A stretch of DNA of 11,271 nucleotides, from contig DEAW01000161.1 of the NCBI GenBank assembly GCA_002348315.1, positions 11,176-22,446 of the forward strand, in the 5' to 3' direction. Made by a program: the position numbers and the translations under genes. A model generated the notes under the pieces. The model was not told where the DNA came from, ran no database searches, and saw nothing but the letters and a program-made list of their open reading frames with translations. This stretch comes from Planctomycetaceae bacterium UBA2972. Its GTDB lineage: Bacteria; Planctomycetota; Planctomycetia; Pirellulales; Pirellulaceae. Below, in pieces: positions 1 to 6,507 of the stretch (positions are counted from its first letter, which is position 1; each line of letters starts with the position of its first letter).

Positions 1-84
1 GCGAAGTCGGCCGAAGGCTCGACGAAGCCGGTGTGTAAGATCCCAGTTAGGGCTAAATTCATGATGTCTGAAGCAGAAGCCAAA

Positions 85-116
85 CCTAACTGCCTAACTG
101 CCTAATTGTTTAATTG
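85..116. repeat. Four-copy 8-bp tandem repeat (YYTAAYTG)
   Basis: Four consecutive octamers read CCTAACTG, CCTAACTG, CCTAATTG and TTTAATTG, so the consensus is YYTAAYTG. A single unit in the opposite orientation (CAGTTAGG) lies at 44-51. Each unit contains TAA on the plus strand, and its complement contains TAG or TAA. Because 8 is not a multiple of 3, the array closes all three frames on both strands. The array directly abuts the terminator hairpin at 117. A related array in reverse orientation ends the window (11241-11271). The period and copy number are seen directly; the function is unknown. Confidence 0.75.
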
Positions 117-157
117 AAAAAGGCCCGGTTGGATGCGGGAATCCAATCGGGCCTTTT
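117..157. terminator. Strong hairpin terminator, probably bidirectional
   Basis: A stem of about 17 bp is formed by AAAAGGCCCGGTTGGAT (118-134) and ATCCAATCGGGCCTTTT (141-157), with one G-T wobble and the 6-nt loop GCGGGA. The arms carry an A-run on the left and a T-run on the right, so it could end transcripts from either side. On the plus strand it would terminate a gene lying mostly off the left edge. On the minus strand it would stop read-through from the gene at 539-991. Confidence 0.85.
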
Positions 158-538
158 CATTTGTAACCGTAGAAAACTGGATCATTTGTCCCCACTCGGG
201 ACGCTTCTTTCAGCTATCATACTCCGATAGCAATTCCTTAGATCCACGGTACTTCGCCAACAATTTTCGCACCAGGTTAGCTGGTGGTGATGCTATCAGG
301 GAAAGCTCGGCAAGTCTCGCTGACAGATCTTTTGTTTTACGGTATTAAGATATATGCAAGTACCGTGCCAAAAGTGTTCTGCATCCTCTCAAAAAATACA
401 AAACAGCTTAATCCTCAGCGTTTAAGCTCGTATTTATTTAAGAGACCGGCATCCTTCAATTCGAATTGTAATATTTACATCACAGATTTCGGATTTGGAA
501 TGTAAATGTTACAAACTGGTACTACGATTTTGGAACGA
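158..538. other. Non-coding region rich in inverted repeats
   Basis: About 380 bp without a convincing gene; the two short open frames here have no recognisable composition, signal or domain. Several dyads are visible. GCTATC/GATAGC forms a hairpin at 213-231 and CACCAG/CTGGTG one at 270-286 (5-nt loop). A 10-bp perfect inverted repeat, CACGGTACTT (245-254) and AAGTACCGTG (358-367), encloses the second of these. AGCTTAA/TTAAGCT forms a hairpin at 405-428, and CAATTCGAATTG at 457-468 is a perfect palindrome. A longer repeat at 466-514 is listed separately. The short ones are individually near chance level. Together they leave open a structured RNA, a decayed element or regulatory DNA. Confidence 0.5.
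466..514. repeat. 15-bp inverted repeat downstream of the 539-991 gene
   Basis: TTGTAATATTTACAT (466-480) is the reverse complement of ATGTAAATGTTACAA (500-514) at 14 of 15 positions, the exception being a possible G-U wobble. The spacer is 19 nt. It lies 24 nt beyond the stop codon of the minus-strand gene. No T-run follows on either strand, so it is not a standard intrinsic terminator. It could be a 3'-UTR stem-loop or an operator-like dyad. Confidence 0.65.
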
Positions 539-991
539 TTAATTGGTTTGTGCGGAGGGCTGAGGGGATAAAAGGCTAAATGCTACCGCTCCAAATACCG
601 CTTCATTCTCGTCGAATTCCCGATCCTCAGCCTCTGCCACAAAGAGATAGCTGTGGCCGTCCTTCTCAATAGCAGTCGCAGTGATGCACAGAATGAAATC
701 CATAAAATTGAAATACATTCGGCTCCCAATCAGCTCATAATCACCAGCCATTTGCCGATAGGGCTCCGATTCTTCATGATCTTCATACTCCATATGCATG
801 GCTCGAATTGTCTCTTCAACCAACTCGTCCAGGTTCTCCGAGCCCGAATAAATATAGACACTCCATTGAACAGAGCTCTCATTTTCCAGCGAGATACTAC
901 GTCGGTGTTGAGATTCTAAATGGCTATCGATGACTTTCCAATTATCTGGAAAGATAAAACGAATGTCTGCTTGATCGAAGACGTTTGGCAT
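539..991 (-). CDS. Small soluble protein of unknown function
   Basis: A 150-residue acidic protein with no signal peptide or membrane segment, so probably cytoplasmic. The N-terminus has a beta-strand pattern around 'IRFIFPDNWKV' (11-20). An aromatic 'SVYIYSG' strand follows (44-50), then a helix 'LDELVEETIRAMHMEYED' (54-71). After that come alternating strands and the motif 'AEDREFDENEAVFGAVAFSLL' (119-141). This order (a 'FP.NW' strand, a helix, strands, a closing 'F....SL' helix) resembles the small PsbP/MOG1/DcrB-like fold; that is a weak inference from pattern, not a recognised family match. The ATG is preceded by GAGG about 9 nt upstream, which supports the start. It is divergent from the TPR lipoprotein gene and stands alone on its strand. 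No catalytic residues can be proposed. Confidence 0.82.
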   Translation of the reverse strand: MPNVFDQADIRFIFPDNWKVIDSHLESQHRRSISLENESSVQWSVYIYSGSENLDELVEETIRAMHMEYEDHEESEPYRQMAGDYELIGSRMYFNFMDFILCITATAIEKDGHSYLFVAEAEDREFDENEAVFGAVAFSLLSPQPSAQTN

Positions 992-1110
992 ACTGTCGCC
1001 TCAAGAATGCAATGGTTCCAAGTCTATATTGTTTACATTAACGGATTTTGATACTTTCCGATTCCAAATCAGTTTAAGTCTTGCAGTTATTCTTACCCAA
1101 AATGGAAATC

Positions 1111-1123
1111 TGGCAATTTGCCA
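1111..1123. promoter_or_regulatory. 13-bp palindrome, possible operator
   Basis: TGGCAA-T-TTGCCA is a perfect dyad around one central base, 13 bp before the chosen GTG start of the TPR lipoprotein gene, within the divergent gap. A repressor binding site would fit the position. One such dyad in this gap could be chance, and no second copy was noticed. Confidence 0.25.
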
Positions 1124-1136
1124 ATTCCTTAAACTA

Positions 1137-2039
1137 GTGAAATCCATCAATAATTACAAAGTGATAAAATGTGCGGTAGTCTTCAGTGCTGCGCTGATGG
1201 TTCTGGTGGGATGCCAAAGTTTGAATCTTGTTAATCCAGTCGTTGATTGGGGGAAGTCCCGCAGTTTTTTACATGCGGGAGATGCGGCCACTAAAAAGGG
1301 GCAATGGGATGTCGCTCTGGAACAGTATCAGCAGGCCAGCAAACTGACCCCCAGAGATCCGGTGATTCTCGCAAGGCTCTCGGAATCAAACTGGGAACTG
1401 GGAAATCAAACTCGGGCGATCAATCAAATGGCTGGGGCCGTTCAGGCATCAGATTATGACCCACAACTGCTCATCGAACTTGCTCGAATGAATTTGGAAT
1501 ACGGGAATCTCGATCGGGCCTTGGAAGCGATTGATCAAGTTGTTCAGCGGGAGCCAAAATTAGTTGAACCACGTATTTTCCGTGGTCGACTTTATAAACA
1601 GATGGCCATGCCCTCGAAAGCTCTGGACGATTTCCATTTCGCTTTGGGAAATCTCAGTGAAGATGACGAGGATCAACGTATCGACATCCAGTTGGACGTA
1701 GCCGAGATATATATTTGGCAGCATCGCTTCGAAAATGCACTGAGTATCGTCACGACAATTCCCATCGCCAAGATTGACGATCAACCTGTAATTCACGTCT
1801 ATCAGATCCATGCGACGGCCCTGCAACAGTTGGGGCGGCTAGACGAAGCAACTGAGAAGCTCGAGATGGCTCTGAAATTTGACGGCGACCATACGCAAAC
1901 TTATTTTCGACTGGCTGAAGTTCACACAGCAGCGAATAATCATTCGGGAGCGGCATTAGCATTACGACAGACATTGGCGTTATCGCCAGAGCATGCCGGA
2001 GCCTTGCAAATGCTGCAACAATTGCCCTCAACACAATGA
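1137..2039 (+). CDS. TPR-repeat lipoprotein
   Basis: The open frame begins at a TTG at 1029. The GTG at 1137 gives a much better lipoprotein signal: a basic n-region (MKSINNYKVIK), a hydrophobic core and the lipobox LVG-C with the lipidated cysteine at residue 26. Neither start has a clear ribosome binding site, and the GTG at 1161 is a further option. The mature part is almost entirely tetratricopeptide repeats. Examples include about 46-76 (G-D-A..KKGQWDVALEQYQQA), 108-141 (ELARMNLEYGNLDRALEAIDQVV), 215-249 (ALQQLGRLDEATEKLEMAL) and 250-283. TPR superhelices bind partner proteins, so an envelope assembly or scaffold role is plausible; no partner is visible. The length is 300 residues from this start. 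The gene is separated from the next by 83 bp that seem to contain a promoter. Confidence 0.85.
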   Translation: MKSINNYKVIKCAVVFSAALMVLVGCQSLNLVNPVVDWGKSRSFLHAGDAATKKGQWDVALEQYQQASKLTPRDPVILARLSESNWELGNQTRAINQMAGAVQASDYDPQLLIELARMNLEYGNLDRALEAIDQVVQREPKLVEPRIFRGRLYKQMAMPSKALDDFHFALGNLSEDDEDQRIDIQLDVAEIYIWQHRFENALSIVTTIPIAKIDDQPVIHVYQIHATALQQLGRLDEATEKLEMALKFDGDHTQTYFRLAEVHTAANNHSGAALALRQTLALSPEHAGALQMLQQLPSTQ

Positions 2040-2042
2040 TGA

Positions 2043-2073
2043 TTGCGAGTACTCATCGGGCATTTGCTATACT
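2043..2073 (+). promoter_or_regulatory. Probable sigma-70-type promoter with extended -10
   Basis: TGC-TATACT (2065-2073) matches an extended -10 (TGnTATAAT with one mismatch). A weak -35, TTGCGA (2043-2048), sits 19 bp upstream of the -10 hexamer. It lies immediately after the TPR lipoprotein stop codon and would start transcription near 2080, about 40 nt before the first CNNM gene. Planctomycete promoter consensus is poorly defined, so this rests on the general bacterial pattern. Confidence 0.4.
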
Positions 2074-2122
2074 GAACGTCTGTTGGACAGATTGCCTGAT
2101 TTAAGAGGTAGCTAAATCAACC

Positions 2123-3379
2123 GTGTGGGCAGAAGTAATGCCATGGCTAACAGCGATGGCGATTCTAATTGTACTTTCCGGCCTGTTTTCGGCCAGCGAA
2201 GCTGCCTATTTCTATCTGCAGCGTCAGGATCTTCGTTTTCTGGCTGCTGGCAATGCTACGCAACGATTGGCCGCCCGCCTGATGGAACAACCGGACAGAT
2301 TGTTGTCAGCAATCCTGTTTTGGAATCTTGTGATCAATATCATCTATTTTACGATCTCTGCTCGGGTAGGCATGCAACTTGAAAACCATGAAGATGGTGC
2401 CGGCTGGGGGCTGTTGTTCGCCATTGCCAGTGTGCTGATCGTGATTTTATTTAGCGAGATGTTACCCAAAAGTTTTGCAGTCTTGCGAAGTCGCAGCTAT
2501 GCCGGGCTGGTAGCGTTGCCATTAGCATTGGCGGTGCGATGTGTTGATCCGTTGCTACCATTGCTGAGGCTGATCAATGTATTGATGAAACGTCTGATCT
2601 TCCCAAGAATCAGACCGGAACCAGATCTGGAGATTTCTGATTTGGAACGCGCGGTTGAGCTATCAACTCAGGACGCCGAACTGGATGCTCACGAATATCG
2701 AATGTTGAGAAATATCGTCCACTTGTCGCAGTTGCGAGCTGATGAATGGATGCGGCCGCGTAGACAATTCGTGACCTTTCAAGCACCAGTAACTATAGAA
2801 GATCTTAAAGAGAAGTTTCCGCCAAGCGGTTTCGTGTTAGTGACGCGGCGTGACTCTGACGAAATCCAGTACTCCATAGATGCCGAGGACATGATCGATA
2901 TCATTCCAGGACATTCACAAATGGGTAAGCGTTTGGTCACAGTTCCCTGGTGTGCCAGTGTTGCAGACGTCTACGACAACCTGAGAAACGCTGATCGACA
3001 GGTCGCCAACGTGGTCAATGAGCATGGAGAAACGATTGGCATTATCACAATCGATGACATTGCCGATGCCGTGTTTGTAGATACCCCCAGTCGTACTCGT
3101 CGTATAACCGATGAACAACCGATTCGCCTGATTGAAACCAATCTCTGGCACGTCATGGGACTGGCAACCATCAAGCGACTTGAAAAACAACTTGCCGTGA
3201 CCTTGCCCGAAACCAGAAGTGTGACTATCCAGGGAGTGTTACAGGAGGTTTTGCAGGACCTTCCTCAATCCGGAGATGTATGCCAATGGGGGCCACTCAG
3301 ATTACATGTTCTGGAAGCAGCGGACCGCGGGCGATGTCGAGTCGAAGTACAAGTAACAAATGAGGAGATGTCATCGTGA
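2123..3379 (+). CDS. CNNM/DUF21 membrane protein with CBS pair and CorC-type C-terminal domain
   Basis: A 418-residue relative of the CNNM/CorB/CorC family, whose studied members transport or regulate transport of Mg2+ in the cytoplasmic membrane. Residues 1 to about 165 form the DUF21 membrane domain, with 'LSGLFSASEAAYF' (18-30) matching the family S-x-S-E turn and 'SEMLPK' (111-116) matching G-E-x-x-P-K. Residues about 208-318 form a CBS-pair-like regulatory region ending 'GIITIDDIADAVF'. Residues about 327-412 fit the CorC/HlyC transporter-associated domain. The usual glycine-asparagine segment of the membrane domain is altered here to 'FWNLVINI' (66-73), and the first CBS motif is degenerate. 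The start is GTG, with AGAGG about 14 nt upstream; an ATG lies five codons on. The gene overlaps the next by 4 nt, so the two products are probably made together. Mg2+ as the substrate is inferred from the family. Confidence 0.92.
   Translation: MWAEVMPWLTAMAILIVLSGLFSASEAAYFYLQRQDLRFLAAGNATQRLAARLMEQPDRLLSAILFWNLVINIIYFTISARVGMQLENHEDGAGWGLLFAIASVLIVILFSEMLPKSFAVLRSRSYAGLVALPLALAVRCVDPLLPLLRLINVLMKRLIFPRIRPEPDLEISDLERAVELSTQDAELDAHEYRMLRNIVHLSQLRADEWMRPRRQFVTFQAPVTIEDLKEKFPPSGFVLVTRRDSDEIQYSIDAEDMIDIIPGHSQMGKRLVTVPWCASVADVYDNLRNADRQVANVVNEHGETIGIITIDDIADAVFVDTPSRTRRITDEQPIRLIETNLWHVMGLATIKRLEKQLAVTLPETRSVTIQGVLQEVLQDLPQSGDVCQWGPLRLHVLEAADRGRCRVEVQVTNEEMSS
3362..3367 (+). promoter_or_regulatory. 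Ribosome binding site inside the upstream gene
   Basis: GAGGAG lies in the last codons of the first CNNM gene, 8 nt before the GTG start of the second at 3376. Together with the GTGA stop/start overlap this indicates translational coupling and fixes the second start. Confidence 0.75.
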
Positions 3380-4329
3380 TCTGGGCAACGGTCATCTTCT
3401 TGATTCTGGGGCTAGTCCTCAGCGCATTCTTTAGTGGCAGCGAAACGGGGTTCTACCGGGTCACTCGTGTACGTCTCGTTTTGGACGGCCGCGATGGTGA
3501 CTTTATTTCTCGCCGTTTACTGTGGCTTACGAACAATCCTTCTGTCTTTGTGGCCACAACCCTGGTTGGGAACAACCTCGCTAACTATCTCACTTCTTTC
3601 GCGATTGTGCTTGCCAGCCAAATGATGTACCCGGCACAAAATGCCGAAGTCGTTGTTTCTTTACTGTTTACGCCGATCGTGTTTGTCTTTGGCGAGTTAT
3701 TACCCAAGAGTATGTTCAATGATTCTCCTAATCGTTTAGTGCGAAACATTGGCCCGTTGTTCCTGGTTTTCGTTGTGTTGTTTGCTCCTGTTGCATCGGT
3801 CCTCTGGTGCTTCGCTCGCTTACTACAGATTATGGTCGGGGAAACACCACTGCGTGTGCAGTTGACGATGGCACGGCAGTCGCTGCAGCGAGTCTTTCAG
3901 CAGGGAGAAATGGCGGGCTTGTTAACCAATGGACAACGAGACCTGACCCGACGATTGTTTGCCTGCAGCAATGCGACCTTAAACACAATTTTCCGTCCAC
4001 TAAGCCAGGTGAGTATGATCCGTGTGGATAGTAACTTTGCGGAAATTGAACGAGCGGCAAAGTTGTCTCAAATGTCCACCATGATCGTCTACGAAAAGCA
4101 CCGTAAGAACGCAATTGGCTATGTGTCGTTGATCGAAATGCGACTGCGCGATCAGCAGTCCATCGAACAGGTCTGTGCGCTTCCTAAGTTCGTTGCCACC
4201 TATCAGTTAACCGAGGCTCTGGTGGAAATGCGGGAAAACAGATTGCCCGTAGCCGGTGTCACAAACACTCGCGGTCAGGTCATCGGCGTAGTCTACTATG
4301 ACGACCTTGTACAGTCGATCATGACTTAA
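3376..4329 (+). CDS. Second CNNM/DUF21 protein, short form without the C-terminal domain
   Basis: A 317-residue paralogue of the preceding protein. The membrane domain (about 1-155) keeps the canonical motifs better than its neighbour: 'SAFFSGSETGFYR' (16-28), 'GNNLANYL' (65-72) and 'GELLPK' (106-111). A CBS-pair-like region occupies about 205-317, ending 'GVVYYDDLVQSIM'. There the protein stops, so the CorC/HlyC transporter-associated domain found in the first protein is absent. The GTG start overlaps the upstream TGA (GTGA) behind a good ribosome binding site. CNNM-type proteins are known as dimers, so this and its neighbour could form a heterodimer; that is inference. No convincing terminator follows in the 36 bp before the convergent permease gene. 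Confidence 0.92.
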   Translation: MIWATVIFLILGLVLSAFFSGSETGFYRVTRVRLVLDGRDGDFISRRLLWLTNNPSVFVATTLVGNNLANYLTSFAIVLASQMMYPAQNAEVVVSLLFTPIVFVFGELLPKSMFNDSPNRLVRNIGPLFLVFVVLFAPVASVLWCFARLLQIMVGETPLRVQLTMARQSLQRVFQQGEMAGLLTNGQRDLTRRLFACSNATLNTIFRPLSQVSMIRVDSNFAEIERAAKLSQMSTMIVYEKHRKNAIGYVSLIEMRLRDQQSIEQVCALPKFVATYQLTEALVEMRENRLPVAGVTNTRGQVIGVVYYDDLVQSIMT

Positions 4330-4351
4330 GGAACGATTGTCCCAGTTGTTT

Positions 4352-4371
4352 TTCTAGTCATTGTTCTAGTC
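4352..4371. repeat. Direct repeat giving tandem stop codons to the permease gene
   Basis: TTCTAGTC occurs at 4352-4359 and 4364-4371, 12 bp apart. On the minus strand each copy carries TAG in the permease frame. The gene therefore ends at one TAG and has a second in-frame TAG four codons later. Confidence 0.6.
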
Positions 4372-6210
4372 GTCAGCACTTTTGGTGCGTCCCATGGCAA
4401 CGTCAAATTCACCAATGGCAGGCATCATCATTGCCAGAGTCGTGAATCCGTAAATGACGGAAATGACGAGTACGCTCGTGAGATGATGCTCAATGAAGAA
4501 ACTCGTGATCGCATGAAACGTCGCAAATGGCAGCAGTAACGTCGACCAGAAAATGGCAGACGATGGATTGCGGAATCCTAATGCCACATAGAGACCTACG
4601 CTCCCACCTAGAATGAAGGCCAGGAAGGGTGCCAGCTGTTGCTCGAATGATCCACTAAAGGAAATCATCACCATGATACAAGTGATGACTCCTAAGAACA
4701 GGAAGAAGACACTCCCCATGCTGACACTGATGGCTGATTTACTGCTGGCATAATTCAACCCACAATGGATCCCCAGCATCGTTACAAAAAACGTTAGGAC
4801 GGTGAGTCCGGTGAGAAGAAACAGAAAGCCCTCAAGGTCCACCCCGCCACGTACCAGCAGATAGATTGTCATTAGCAATGGCAGGACGATCATCTCTTTG
4901 GTGACATAGAAGACCCCCCAGAGTTTTCCGAAGACGAATTCTGCAGGAGAGATGTCGGTGACTAGCAATAAGTCCAGAGCCTGTCCGTCACGTTCATTGG
5001 TAATCGAGTTTACTGCTAACGCGTTGATGATTACCAGGCTGACCAGGAATAGCGGAGCTAAGGAGGTTGCCGCTGCAGGGAAAATGGAACTGATGCCTGC
5101 TCGCGGAATCCCGTTGGCGACGTCACTCAGCGATTGATTTAAACCGACCAGTGCCAACGTAACCATCAGGAGATAAGCGAGTCGGACAATAACGATTTTC
5201 CGGCCGTAGGCCCAAGTGCAAATCTCTCGCCATAATACCGGGTTGTCCCACACCCGGCGGGAATCTATTTCCGATTCACGATGTTTTCCAGCTCTTCGTA
5301 TCGCGTCAACATGCGTTGCCCGAGCCTGTTCAGCGATCTGCAAAACCTCTTCATCCGAAAGTCGTTTGTCCAGAATGGAGGCAACATCCTCTTCTTGTTG
5401 CTGCTGTTGTCGAACTTCTCGTGATGGATTCCAGACACGCACCTTGGCAATCGCAATGGCGTTGAGGATGAAGGTCATTCCCAGTGCAAATAAGGTAAAG
5501 CAAATTGCGGGGTCGGCAAGCGACCAGGCTCCCTGTTCACCGATCGTGGGAATAATGGCCGCCGAAATGCCTCGTACCGGACTGGCCCAGTTGGCGAGTG
5601 AATGAAGCAACGGGCTGGAGGATCCTAAAGCATAGAGTCCTTCCCATAAGCCCAGCCACAAGACGATTGTCAGAGTGGTTATCGAAAGCGTTTGAAACGT
5701 CTTTTCACGCCACAGTGCGTAAGTGCTACCCAGTGATCCGGCAACTAAGGTTGCTGAGTACGTAGTGATGACGACTCGAGCGACTTGATGTCCGGAAACT
5801 CCTCCGAAGAGTTGTACGGACATCAATACGGGTATGGATGCAAAAACTAAGAGTAAGGGCGATAGCAGCGAGGACAGTAGTTTTCCCAGAACGAGTTCTT
5901 GGTTGGTTAGTCGAGTTAACAAAAGTAGGATGATCGTCCGTTTGTCTTTTTCCTGACTGACCGAGCTGGCTGCTCCAAATGCGGCCAGGAAAATTAAGAG
6001 TGCCAATTGGAGAGGAGCCAGAATTTGGAAAAATGTGGAGCCGAAGCGAGCTAGGTCGCCAAGATTCTGTACAACCTGGGTACCAGCCAAAATCATCCAG
6101 GAGGTACTCATCAGGATCAGCAACGCAGTTACGTAGACTGCACGAATAATGTAATGCCGCGGTCGACGGGGCAGTGACAAGGCTTCGCGGTTAAAAACTG
6201 GGCCGATCAA
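4366..6210 (-). CDS. Double-length ABC-2 type transporter permease
   Basis: A 614-residue integral membrane protein built from two permease-like halves. The first half (about 1-258) opens with 'GPVFNREALSLPRRPRHYIIR' and carries 'SQEKDKRTIILLLLTRLT' (85-102). The second half (about 320-600) opens with 'NPVLWREICTWAYGRK' (323-338) and carries the matching 'NERDGQALDLLLVTD' (405-419). The repeated pattern E-[KR]-D-x(5)-LLL-x-T, followed by E-x-V-x-G-K-L, is typical of the coupling region of ABC-2 permeases that face an ATPase. Each half has about six hydrophobic segments. A charged cytoplasmic linker (about 261-318) with five glutamines in a row (268-272) joins them. The start is TTG, supported by GAGGAG 8 nt upstream. 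No ATP-binding gene lies next to it, so its ATPase must be encoded elsewhere. The substrate is unknown; export is the usual direction for this class. Confidence 0.9.
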   Translation of the reverse strand: MIGPVFNREALSLPRRPRHYIIRAVYVTALLILMSTSWMILAGTQVVQNLGDLARFGSTFFQILAPLQLALLIFLAAFGAASSVSQEKDKRTIILLLLTRLTNQELVLGKLLSSLLSPLLLVFASIPVLMSVQLFGGVSGHQVARVVITTYSATLVAGSLGSTYALWREKTFQTLSITTLTIVLWLGLWEGLYALGSSSPLLHSLANWASPVRGISAAIIPTIGEQGAWSLADPAICFTLFALGMTFILNAIAIAKVRVWNPSREVRQQQQQEEDVASILDKRLSDEEVLQIAEQARATHVDAIRRAGKHRESEIDSRRVWDNPVLWREICTWAYGRKIVIVRLAYLLMVTLALVGLNQSLSDVANGIPRAGISSIFPAAATSLAPLFLVSLVIINALAVNSITNERDGQALDLLLVTDISPAEFVFGKLWGVFYVTKEMIVLPLLMTIYLLVRGGVDLEGFLFLLTGLTVLTFFVTMLGIHCGLNYASSKSAISVSMGSVFFLFLGVITCIMVMISFSGSFEQQLAPFLAFILGGSVGLYVALGFRNPSSAIFWSTLLLPFATFHAITSFFIEHHLTSVLVISVIYGFTTLAMMMPAIGEFDVAMGRTKSADD

Positions 6211-6218
6211 ACTGGATT

Positions 6219-6224
6219 CTCCTC
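6219..6224 (-). promoter_or_regulatory. Ribosome binding site fixing a TTG start
   Basis: On the minus strand GAGGAG is followed by 8 nt and then TTG-ATC-GGC. This spacing is ideal and supports TTG at 6208-6210 as the start of the ABC-2 permease. Confidence 0.75.
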
Positions 6225-6420
6225 AAACCGACAATTCGGTAGACACTAATGTTTTTCGGTTATTTTGACCCTTGGAAATCGCTCAGAACCAACGCTTTTG
6301 CTCGGGAATAACCAAATTTTACCTGTTTTGGCTCTGTAGAAGGATTCTCCGCCCGTTGAGCCGATTTGTGCGGTCAATTAGACTATTAAAGTAGGTTGAA
6401 ACGTACTGTTTCGCCGAAAA

Positions 6421-6484
6421 ACAATAGGTACACGTCTATTGTGATGAAGACGTATCAGGGTTTCAAATCAGCGAAAAGTTGCTG
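6421..6484 (+). promoter_or_regulatory. Two hairpins in the leader of the DUF1549 gene
   Basis: ACAATAG (6421-6427) pairs with CTATTGT (6436-6442) around an 8-nt loop. CAGCGA (6469-6474) pairs with TTGCTG (6479-6484), one wobble, around the 4-nt loop AAAG. The second ends 6 nt before the ribosome binding site GGGGAG (6491-6496). They could influence translation or stability of the message; they match no riboswitch I recognise. The rest of the 297-bp divergent gap (6211-6507) shows no promoter I can call with confidence. Confidence 0.35.
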
Positions 6485-6507
6485 GTTTATGGGGAGTTTC
6501 CTCGACG

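Noticed and set aside
1..105. Possible gene fragment at the left edge
   Set aside because: Frame 3 reads EVGRRLDEAGV and then TAA at 36-38, frame 1 stays open to 103-105, and a minus-strand frame is open from an ATG at 60-62 to the edge. None can be preferred from so little sequence, so no partial gene is listed.
133..505. Two short plus-strand open frames (133-348 and 284-505)
   Set aside because: The first begins inside the terminator hairpin. They overlap each other, have no recognisable domain or signal, and lie in a region full of inverted repeats.
1029..1136. N-terminal extension of the TPR lipoprotein from TTG at 1029
   Set aside because: It would put 36 extra residues before a well-formed lipoprotein signal peptide and has no ribosome binding site.
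4330..4350. Possible terminator after the second CNNM gene
   Set aside because: GGAAC/GTCCC around a GATT loop contains a mismatch and only four paired bases, and the T-run starts several bases later. It is too weak to call.
5216..5605. 129-residue plus-strand open frame inside the permease gene
   Set aside because: It is antisense to the cytoplasmic linker of the permease; its serine/cysteine run is just the complement of the glutamine/glutamate codons.
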